The notes beneath the pieces were generated by a model. That model was not told the DNA's origin. It ran no database searches and saw only the letters and a list, made by a program, of their open reading frames with translations. This document shows positions 41,773 to 48,376 of a stretch of DNA of 48,376 nt, piece by piece. The DNA comes from Peptococcaceae bacterium UBA4068 (GTDB taxonomy: Bacteria > Bacillota > Dehalobacteriia > UBA4068), in the NCBI GenBank assembly GCA_002382665.1, contig DFZA01000017.1, positions 1 to 48,376 of the forward strand. The letters are read 5' to 3'. Position 1 is the stretch's first letter. Each line of letters starts with the position of its first letter. The position numbers and the translations under genes were made by a program.

Positions 41773-42978
41773 TTACAGCGCGTGGATGTTCTTTGCTTTG
41801 ACCTCGGCGATCATCGCCTCGAGGAACTCGACGCAGTCGCCGACGATGCCGTAATCGGCGCGTTTGAAGATCGGCGCTTCCGGGTCGGTGTTGATCGCCA
41901 CCACTTTGTCGGCGGCGATACCGGCCAGATGCTGGATAGCGCCGGAGATGCCGCAGGCGATATAGAGGCGCGGCGCGACGGTCTTGCCGGTTTGGCCGAC
42001 CTGGTGCAGATAAGGCATCCAGCCGCAGTCGACCAGCGGGCGGCTGACGGCGACAGAGCCGCCGAGCAGTGTCGCCAGCTCCTGTGCCAGCTCAATATTT
42101 TTGACATTGCCGATGCCTTTGCCGACCGAGATCAGTATATCGGCCTCGCCGATATTGACGCCGCCGCTGCTTTCGATCATCTCCAGTATCTGCGCGGCCT
42201 GATCGGTCAAGGCCGGAGCCGTTTCGCGGATGATCTGCCCCTGGCGGTTAAAATCAGGGGTTAGCGGCGAGAATACCCGCGGTCTGACAGTCGCCATCTG
42301 CGGGCGGTGGTTGGGCGTGATAATAGTCGCCATCAGGTTGCCGCCGAAAGCCGGACGCGTCTGCAGCAGCAATCCTTTTTCTATATCGGCGTCAAGCTTG
42401 GTGCAGTCGGCGGTCAGGCCGGTTTTCAGTCTGGCGGCGACGCGCGGCGCTAACGAGCGGCCAAAGCCGGTTGCGCCCAGCAGTATGATTGAGGGCAGGT
42501 ATTTTTTGACCAGCATAGTCAAAACATCGGTGTAGATCAGGTCGTTAAGATCGGTCAGCCGTTCGTCCTCGACATAGATGACTTTATCGGCGCCATAGGC
42601 GATCAAGGCGGTCGCCTGATCGGCGATTGCTCCGCCGACCACTACCGCCGTGACGTCTGTGCCAAGCAAATCGGCAATGCGCCGCGCTTGTGAGAGCAGC
42701 TCAAGTCCGACATTGCGCAGCTCGCCGCGGTATTGCTCGCAGTAAACCCAAACGCCCTGGTATTTGCTGATATCCTCATGACAGACATCGTCTTTGGTCA
42801 GTTCGATAGCGGCAAATTTGCAGTAATCGACGCAAGCGCCGCAAAGCGTGCAACTGTCGAGAATCACAGCTTTACGCGCTTTACCTTCGCCCTCAACGGC
42901 TATGGCGCCGAAAGGGCAGCCGGAGATGCATTTTTTGCAGCCGATACATTTTTGTTCGAGTATTTTAATAGAAGCCAT
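41773..42978 (-). CDS. etfA: Electron transfer flavoprotein alpha subunit with N-terminal 2x[4Fe-4S] ferredoxin domain
   Basis: 401 residues behind AAGGAG. Residues ~1-65 carry two [4Fe-4S] clusters: C11-x2-C14-x2-C17-x3-C21 and C43-x2-C46-x2-C49-x3-C53. The EtfA part follows, with the FAD-binding C-terminal domain shown by RPAFGGNLMATIITPNHRPQMATVRP, SVGKGIG, SRPLVDCGWMPYLHQVGQTGKTVAPRLYIACGISGAIQH and INTDPEAPIFKRADYGIVGD. The ferredoxin extension occurs in Etf proteins of anaerobes that pass electrons to or from ferredoxin, including some acryloyl- or caffeyl-CoA reductase complexes. No acyl-CoA dehydrogenase or other partner is next to it. The gap to etfB is 19 bp. Confidence 0.93.
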   Translation of the reverse strand: MASIKILEQKCIGCKKCISGCPFGAIAVEGEGKARKAVILDSCTLCGACVDYCKFAAIELTKDDVCHEDISKYQGVWVYCEQYRGELRNVGLELLSQARRIADLLGTDVTAVVVGGAIADQATALIAYGADKVIYVEDERLTDLNDLIYTDVLTMLVKKYLPSIILLGATGFGRSLAPRVAARLKTGLTADCTKLDADIEKGLLLQTRPAFGGNLMATIITPNHRPQMATVRPRVFSPLTPDFNRQGQIIRETAPALTDQAAQILEMIESSGGVNIGEADILISVGKGIGNVKNIELAQELATLLGGSVAVSRPLVDCGWMPYLHQVGQTGKTVAPRLYIACGISGAIQHLAGIAADKVVAINTDPEAPIFKRADYGIVGDCVEFLEAMIAEVKAKNIHAL

Positions 42979-42997
42979 GGTATTCTCCTTGAATAGC

Positions 42998-43789
42998 TTA
43001 TTCGCTGACTATTTTTTCCGCCGCCAGCCTTTGCAGCAGAGCTGCGGCTTTTTCGCTGTTGCTGCCTTGCAGCATTTCGCCGCTAACAGTGGAAGTCGGC
43101 ACGAATGTTTTAACCACCTGTGTCGGTGAGCCGCTCAAGCCGGTCTGGCTGGTATCGGCGTTTACGTCCGCCACCGAATAGACGGGGATCTCACTGTCAT
43201 TGCCTCTGAGCAGACCGCTGATCGAGGGTAGCCGCGGCACGTTGATCTCCTTGGTGACTGTGATCAACGCCGGCAGGGCAACTTTAACCCGCGCATAGCC
43301 GTCGTCGGTCTGCTTGCGGCAGATCAAAAAGCCGTCAGCGCATTCTTCAATGGCGCTGATGTCGGTCAGGTGCGGAATATCCAGCTCTTCGGCCAGCATC
43401 GGCCCGACCTGCGCCGTATCGCCGTCGGTAGCCATCTTGCCGCAGATGATCAGGTCGAAAGCGCCGATCTTGTCAATGCCCTTGGCCAGCGCATAAGCGG
43501 TCGCCAGTGTATCGGCTCCGGCAAAGGCGCGGTCGCTGAGCAGGCAGGCTTGGCTGCTGCCGAGGGCGACTGTTTCGCGCAGCACGGCGCTGACACTGGG
43601 GATGCCCATGCTGATCGTGGCGATCTCAGCGCCGAAACGCTCCTGCAGTCTGATTGCTTCCTCAAGCGCATATGTATCGAAAGGGTTGATGATCGACTCA
43701 ACACCTTCGCGGATGATCGTATTGGTGACAGGGTCCATGCGCACCTCATTGGTGGCCGGAACCTGTTTGACGCAGACAATGATTTTCAT
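42998..43789 (-). CDS. etfB: Electron transfer flavoprotein beta subunit
   Basis: 263 residues with the EtfB start MKIIVCVKQVPATNEVRMDP and NPFDTYALEEAIRLQERFG, then the nucleotide-binding region LIICGKMATDGDTAQVGPMLAEEL, the family signature. EtfB pairs with EtfA and binds AMP, or a second FAD in bifurcating types; the DGDTAQVG pattern is also present in bifurcating EtfB, so that function is possible. It is the first gene of a two-gene unit. The start is behind GCGAGG. A partner dehydrogenase must lie elsewhere. Confidence 0.92.
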   Translation of the reverse strand: MKIIVCVKQVPATNEVRMDPVTNTIIREGVESIINPFDTYALEEAIRLQERFGAEIATISMGIPSVSAVLRETVALGSSQACLLSDRAFAGADTLATAYALAKGIDKIGAFDLIICGKMATDGDTAQVGPMLAEELDIPHLTDISAIEECADGFLICRKQTDDGYARVKVALPALITVTKEINVPRLPSISGLLRGNDSEIPVYSVADVNADTSQTGLSGSPTQVVKTFVPTSTVSGEMLQGSNSEKAAALLQRLAAEKIVSE

Positions 43790-44280
43790 AAACAGCCTCG
43801 CATCTCAATTAATATCACAACAAGTATAAAATAGTGCGGCAGATTTTGCAAGGTCGGGCATCAATTTAGCTAAAAAAGCAGATATTTTTTGGCATTTTGC
43901 AGGAAAAAACGAATAAATGACTAATTTCTAGTGACTTATTGACATAAATTAAAGTTTTTCCTGTCCATATGGCAGGCTGCTTCCGCACAAAGCGTTGATG
44001 AATAAATACAAAAAGAGCGTCCGATACCTCTCCGCCGGTCAAGGCTATACCGCTTTTGACGATTAAGAGGTCAGGGTATCAGATGCTCTGTAGGTTTATT
44101 ATGGGTGATTTTAGCATTTTTATACATGCAAGTTGGCATAAAATACCAAAATTTTGGCTATAATATCAGTGCGGCAAAGAGGAAAATCCGTAAATGGCAG
44201 GAATATTACTTCATATATTTAATGGTTTCGATTAATAAATTTTCTTTTTTGTTCTGCCGTTTAGTTTTGAGGATGTGCCT
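43790..44280. other. Non-coding interval between divergent etfB and dnaG
   Basis: No gene found. It contains the structured hairpin at 44014-44089 and AT-rich flanks that probably carry the etf and dnaG promoters; TTGACA at 43939 lacks a clear -10 partner. Confidence 0.5.
44014..44089. ncRNA. Long imperfect hairpin, candidate small RNA or attenuator
   Basis: AGAGCGTC and GATACC pair with GGTATC and GATGCTCT (one G-T and one mismatch), giving a 14-bp closing stem. The inside has a further hairpin GTCAA/TTGAC. No T-run follows on the plus strand. The identity is not recognised. Confidence 0.4.
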
Positions 44281-46059
44281 ATGCCGCAGCGTTTACCACA
44301 GCAAATTATAGATGAAATATTGCAGCGGACCGATATCGTGGAATTGGTCGGCAGCTATCTGACGTTGAAAAAACAGGGCCAGAATTATTTCGGCCTTTGC
44401 CCGTTTCATTCCGAGGACACGCCCTCGTTCAGCGTTGCTCCCGGCAAACAGATTTATTATTGCTTCGGCTGTCAAAAGGGCGGTAACGCCATCAATTTTC
44501 TGATGGAATTAGAAGCATTGACATTCGGTGAGGCGGCAGCCAAGCTTGCGGAGCGCGCCGGTGTGCAAATACCGCAAAAAGAGCTGTCCCCGGCCCAGAG
44601 CCGCCAGGCCAAAGAACGCCAGTCAATATTAACAGCGCACCAGCTGACGGCGGAATTTTATCGCGAACTGCTGCAGCGCCAGCCCAATCCCGCCGTCGAT
44701 TATCTAGGGAAACGCGGTATCGGCGAGCAGGTGATCAAATCTTTTGCGCTCGGTTACGCCGGCGACGACTGGCAGGCTCTTTATAATTATTTAAATAAGC
44801 GTGGTTACGATGGCGCGTTGCTGCAAAAAGCATCATTAGTCAGTTTAAGCGGCAAGAACAACCGCTTTTACGATAAGTTTCACAGCCGCCTGATCTTCCC
44901 GATCTGCGACTTCCGCGGCGAGGTGATCGCCTTGGGCGGACGGGTGCTCGACGACAGCCAACCCAAGTACCTCAATTCGGCGCAGACTCCCGTTTACAAC
45001 AAGTCGGCGGTACTGTTCGGCCTGCATATCGCCGCTGATACCATCCGCCGCGAGGATCTGGCAGTGATCATGGAAGGCTATATCGATGTGGTAACCGCGC
45101 ATCAGTACGGCGTCACCAACGCGGTGGCCTCTCTGGGCACGGCGCTTACCGCTGAACAGGCAAAATTGCTCAAACGCTATACGACCAATGTGCTGCTGGC
45201 CTATGACGGCGACAGCGCCGGTGAGAAAGCTTCATTGCGTGGCCTAGATATATTGCGGGAACAGGGCATGAGGGTACGGGTTCTGTCCTTGCCGGACGGC
45301 TGCGACCCCGATGATTTTTTGCGACAAAAAGGTTTTGACGGCTGGCAAAAACTGGTGGCCGACGAAGCTTACGATATACTAGAATACCTGTTGCGCCAGG
45401 CGATGAAGAAGTATGACGCATCCAGCGCTTCCGGCAAAGGCTTGATCGTCAAAGAGCTGTTGCCGGCTATTGCCAAAACAGCCAGCAGCGTTGAAAGAGA
45501 AAGTTTTATCCAGCTCTTAGCCTCCCGACTGCAGGTAGCTACGGAAAACGTTTATGCCGATTTGCGCAAAAGCGGTCTTGCCGTCGCAATGCCAAAATCC
45601 AACAATAGATTAGCGCCCGATTTCGGCAATAATATAACAGTAAAAAGCTCCGCCAGCGCCCAGTTGTTGCGTCTGATGCTCGAAAATCTACAAATTTGCC
45701 GCCTTGCTTTGGCGGAGTTGGGTGACAATTTCGGGGCCAACGAACAGGAAAATTCGCTGCTAAAATACTTAAAAGAGCGGCAAAATGACGATAATCTCAA
45801 TATTTTTTCATTATTAAATTGCTTTGAAGGAGAAAATGAAGGTTTAAAGAGTTTTTTGTTGAAACTATTACAAATAAATATACCTGATCAGATAACCGAT
45901 AAACTGGCGTTGGAATATATCAACGCCGTGAGGTTAGGCGTCATACGTCAACAAATCAACGCGGTAAATGGGCAAATTGCCGCGGGACAAGGCGACATGA
46001 GGCAGCTGCTGACAGAGCTTGACAGCCTGCAGCGGCAAATACAGAGGATTAAAGGGTAG
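44281..46059 (+). CDS. dnaG: DNA primase
   Basis: 592 residues, usual length. The N-terminal zinc finger has C40, H43, C61 and C64 (CPFH..CFGC). The catalytic core contains the TOPRIM domain with VIMEGYIDVV (catalytic Glu) and YDGDSAGEKASLRG (DGD metal-binding residues). The C-terminal helicase-binding domain is the last ~150 residues. DnaG makes RNA primers for replication with DnaB. ATG 44281 was chosen over GTG 44275 because GAGG at 44269-44272 gives an 8-nt spacing. rpoD follows 20 bp later, the classical macromolecular synthesis arrangement. Confidence 0.95.
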   Translation: MPQRLPQQIIDEILQRTDIVELVGSYLTLKKQGQNYFGLCPFHSEDTPSFSVAPGKQIYYCFGCQKGGNAINFLMELEALTFGEAAAKLAERAGVQIPQKELSPAQSRQAKERQSILTAHQLTAEFYRELLQRQPNPAVDYLGKRGIGEQVIKSFALGYAGDDWQALYNYLNKRGYDGALLQKASLVSLSGKNNRFYDKFHSRLIFPICDFRGEVIALGGRVLDDSQPKYLNSAQTPVYNKSAVLFGLHIAADTIRREDLAVIMEGYIDVVTAHQYGVTNAVASLGTALTAEQAKLLKRYTTNVLLAYDGDSAGEKASLRGLDILREQGMRVRVLSLPDGCDPDDFLRQKGFDGWQKLVADEAYDILEYLLRQAMKKYDASSASGKGLIVKELLPAIAKTASSVERESFIQLLASRLQVATENVYADLRKSGLAVAMPKSNNRLAPDFGNNITVKSSASAQLLRLMLENLQICRLALAELGDNFGANEQENSLLKYLKERQNDDNLNIFSLLNCFEGENEGLKSFLLKLLQINIPDQITDKLALEYINAVRLGVIRQQINAVNGQIAAGQGDMRQLLTELDSLQRQIQRIKG

Positions 46060-46079
46060 CGAAAGCGAGGATACCTAGG

Positions 46080-47180
46080 GTGGAACAAAGCAGTAAAACG
46101 GAAGTGGTTAAGAAGCTGTTGGATCTGGCCAAGCAAAAAGGTCGGCTTTCTTATAATGAGATTATGGAAGCCTTAAACGAGGTCAGTCTGACGCCTGAAC
46201 AAATTGATGAAGTCTACGAAAGCCTCAGTCAGGCAGGAGTGGAAATCGGCGTCTGCGGCGTGGTGCTGGAATCGATAACTGATCCCGATGACGCGGAAAT
46301 CGTTCAGGTAGTAGAGCCACTGGAACTCGACCTTACAGTGCCGGAAGGTATCGCTATCGACGATCCGGTGCGCATGTATCTGAAAGAAATCGGCCGCGTG
46401 CCGCTGTTATCGGCGGAGGAAGAAGTCAAGTACGCCAAGCTGATGGAAGAAGGCGATGAAAGTGCCAAGCGCCGTCTGGCCGAAGCCAATTTGCGTCTGG
46501 TGGTCAGTATCGCTAAGCGTTACGTCGGACGCGGTATGCTGTTCCTTGATTTGATCCAGGAAGGCAACTTGGGCTTAATTAAAGCCGTGGAAAAATTTGA
46601 TTATCATAAAGGTTATAAATTCAGCACTTACGCGACCTGGTGGATCCGTCAGGCGATCACGCGCGCTATTGCTGACCAGGCGCGGACAATTCGTATCCCG
46701 GTGCATATGGTGGAGACGATCAACAAGCTGATCCGTATCCAGCGCCAGTTGATACAGGAATTGGGCCGTGATCCGCAGCCGGAAGAGATCGCACATGAAA
46801 TGGAGATTCCGGTGGAGCGGGTGCGGGAAATTTTGAAAATATCGCAGGAGCCGGTTTCTTTGGAAACGCCGATCGGCGAGGAAGAAGATTCGCATCTCGG
46901 CGACTTCATAGAGGATGAAGATGCTCCCGCGCCGGCGGAGGCCGCCTCGTTCTTCTTATTGCGCGAGCAGCTCGAAGATGTTTTGAGCACGCTGACGCCG
47001 CGGGAAAAGAAAGTATTGCAGTTGCGTTTCGGTCTTGATGACGGACGCAGCCGTACTTTGGAAGAAGTCGGCCAAGTCTTTGGCGTCACGCGCGAGCGTA
47101 TCCGCCAGATCGAGGCTAAAGCGCTGCGCAAGCTCCGCCATCCCAGCCGCAGCAAAAAGCTCAAAGACTATTTGGATTAA
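46080..47180 (+). CDS. rpoD: RNA polymerase primary sigma factor (sigma-70/SigA)
   Basis: 366 residues from GTG 46080. Residues ~1-75 are region 1.1. RMYLKEIGRVPLLSAEEEVKYAKLMEEGD is region 1.2, and RLVVSIAKRYVGRGMLFLDLIQEGNLGLIKAVEKFDYHKGYKFSTYATWWIRQAI the universal region 2. Region 3 follows. Region 4 contains VLQLRFGLDD, TLEEVGQVFGVTRERIRQIEAKALRKLRHPSR, which binds the -35 box. It directs housekeeping transcription. The compact length without a region 1.2-2.1 insert is typical of Bacillota. It is in the dnaG-rpoD operon; a terminator follows. Confidence 0.97.
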   Translation: MEQSSKTEVVKKLLDLAKQKGRLSYNEIMEALNEVSLTPEQIDEVYESLSQAGVEIGVCGVVLESITDPDDAEIVQVVEPLELDLTVPEGIAIDDPVRMYLKEIGRVPLLSAEEEVKYAKLMEEGDESAKRRLAEANLRLVVSIAKRYVGRGMLFLDLIQEGNLGLIKAVEKFDYHKGYKFSTYATWWIRQAITRAIADQARTIRIPVHMVETINKLIRIQRQLIQELGRDPQPEEIAHEMEIPVERVREILKISQEPVSLETPIGEEEDSHLGDFIEDEDAPAPAEAASFFLLREQLEDVLSTLTPREKKVLQLRFGLDDGRSRTLEEVGQVFGVTRERIRQIEAKALRKLRHPSRSKKLKDYLD

Positions 47181-47204
47181 AAATAATATAAATTAGATTT
47201 TTTT

Positions 47205-47234
47205 AACAGGCCGCATAGCCAAATGCGGCCTGTT
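47205..47234 (+). terminator. Terminator of the dnaG-rpoD operon
   Basis: Perfect 12-bp stem AACAGGCCGCAT/ATGCGGCCTGTT with 6-nt loop; T-rich tail (ATTGTTTT). Confidence 0.85.
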
Positions 47235-47412
47235 ATTGTTTTATCGGAACAACCAATGGTTTGTGATGAATAGATAAGAAATCTTGACAATGGGGTAAGA
47301 GCAGACAGATTGTGCAGTGCCTTCCTTGGTAGTAATTATAAAGTCATTATTCATTATTATCTTAAAATAATTGTATAAATTTTGCTAAGTATTAAATATA
47401 TTGTATTATTAA

Positions 47413-47442
47413 TTGTACATTTTTTAATTATTATGTTACAAT
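47413..47442 (+). promoter_or_regulatory. Probable promoter of the right-end SLH gene
   Basis: TTGTAC (47413-47418), 18-bp spacer, TACAAT (47437-47442) in an AT-rich region, about 50 bp before the TTG start. Confidence 0.5.
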
Positions 47443-47492
47443 TTACCTTAAAGGGATCAATAATAATTTTTTGATGATAGGAGTAATTATTG

Positions 47493-48376
47493 TTGAAAAT
47501 TAGAAAAAAAATTGTTATGTGTGTATTTGCAATTATTTTATGCATTGGATCTAGTTCTATAAACGTATTAGCTCAAGAAAATCCAAGTTTAAATAATTTT
47601 GCAACAATTAATTCTTATAGACAGGGACAATTTATTGATGTTCCTTCAAATGTATGGTTTACTGAAAATGTTGCAACTGCTTATGAGCTTGGTTTAATGA
47701 AAGGAAATAGTCCATCGACATTTAACCCTTCAGGTAATGTTACTTTAGCGGAAACTATTGCAATGGCAGCTAGAATACATAGTATTTATTTAACTGGAAC
47801 GGAGAATTTTGAACAAGGAACACCTTGGTATCAAGTTTATGTGGATTATGCGTTAGATAATAATATTTTAGATAATGAGTATGTTGATTATTCAAGGTCG
47901 GCAACGCGGGCAGAATTTGCACAAATTCTTTCTAATTCATTACCAGAAGAAGCGCTTTCTGAAATTAATATAATAAATGAAAATGCTATTCCCGATGTGC
48001 CATCTAATGTATCCTACGCAGCTTCTGTGTATAAACTATATCGCGCAGGTATCCTTACTGGAAATGATTCATCAGGGACATTTACCCCTGCTGCGAATAT
48101 CGGTCGGAATGCAGCTGCTGCTATAGTAACAAGAATGGCAGATTCATCATTACGGAAGAGTCTTACACTTATTCCACCTGCTAAATGGCATACAGAAGGA
48201 ATGTATAAAGTTGGTTATGATATCCCTGCTGGAGAATATTTTGTAACTTGTACTTCTGAATGGGGGGCATATCTTTGTGTATCATCAGATAGTTCCGGTT
48301 CTTTGGATAGTATTATTACAAATGACAACTTTGATGTTTCTAAATATATTACCCTCTCTAGCGGGCAATATTTTGA
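47493..48376 (+). CDS. SLH-domain secreted protein, 3' end cut by the window
   Basis: An open frame runs from TTG 47493 (ATAGGAG, 9 nt upstream) through the end: 294 codons. The signal peptide (KIRKKIVMCVFAIILCIGSSSINVLAQ) is followed by SLH domains. They include FIDVPSNVWFTENVATAYELGLMKG, PWYQVYVDYALDNNIL and PDVPSNVSYAASVYKLYRAGIL. After them comes WHTEGMYKVGYDIPAGEYFV, a small C-terminal domain common to such surface proteins. The SLH units attach the protein to the cell wall. The gene is far more AT-rich than rpoD next to it, so it has been acquired or follows a different codon bias. Confidence 0.85.
   Translation, partial: MKIRKKIVMCVFAIILCIGSSSINVLAQENPSLNNFATINSYRQGQFIDVPSNVWFTENVATAYELGLMKGNSPSTFNPSGNVTLAETIAMAARIHSIYLTGTENFEQGTPWYQVYVDYALDNNILDNEYVDYSRSATRAEFAQILSNSLPEEALSEINIINENAIPDVPSNVSYAASVYKLYRAGILTGNDSSGTFTPAANIGRNAAAAIVTRMADSSLRKSLTLIPPAKWHTEGMYKVGYDIPAGEYFVTCTSEWGAYLCVSSDSSGSLDSIITNDNFDVSKYITLSSGQYF

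Overview
The window looks like the chromosome of a low-to-medium GC anaerobe of the Bacillota (Clostridia or Negativicutes). Evidence: dnaG directly followed by rpoD, several S-layer homology (SLH) proteins, sigma-A promoters (TTGACA/TATAAT), intrinsic terminators, strong GGAGG ribosome binding sites, a ferredoxin-containing EtfA, and tungstate/molybdopterin genes. I cannot fix the genus. No rRNA, tRNA or CRISPR array was found.

Left part (1-17.6 kb): a broken prophage. It has a repeat-split, frameshifted gene with a pretoxin-like segment (2-967), then a small terminase-like protein, a collagen-like/HAEG-repeat tail fibre, a second repeat-built fibre, an M23 endolysin, a holin set, a beta-propeller-like virion protein and two probable virion-internal proteins. 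Large terminase, portal and capsid are absent. Next come a sodium:solute symporter with a decayed amidohydrolase tail, a fragment resembling the end of the large phage protein, and an AT-rich orphan gene.

Middle (17.6-31.8 kb): a 592-aa protein of unknown function with its own promoter and a ~400-nt leader; a MarR regulator; a MerR/GyrI-like regulator divergent from a zinc-ribbon gene that is translationally coupled to a 1406-aa SLH surface protein; two copies of a ~120-bp structured element; a small membrane protein whose 3' end lies in a MITE-like element; a PH/GRAM-like protein; a BspA-type leucine-rich-repeat secreted protein; a ketopantoate reductase and a DUF1847 protein.

Tungsten region (32.0-37.3 kb): promoter, Moco/Tuco-type riboswitch with a terminator, then tupA-tupB-tupC (tungstate ABC transporter). 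A diverged second TupA-like lipoprotein, a small DUF4405-like membrane protein, a MobB-like GTPase and a THEP1-like NTPase follow. Together they suggest uptake of tungstate and its use in a pterin cofactor, with cofactor feedback through the riboswitch.

Right part (37.4-48.4 kb): a short-chain dehydrogenase overlapping an O6-alkylguanine transferase, a membrane protein, two facing related lipoproteins, etfBA with an extra 2x[4Fe-4S] domain, dnaG, rpoD and the start of another SLH protein that runs off the end.

The best leads are the riboswitch-controlled tungsten locus with its altered TupA paralogue, the duplicated structured element at 26604-27030, and a MITE/hairpin repeat family that also interrupts genes.
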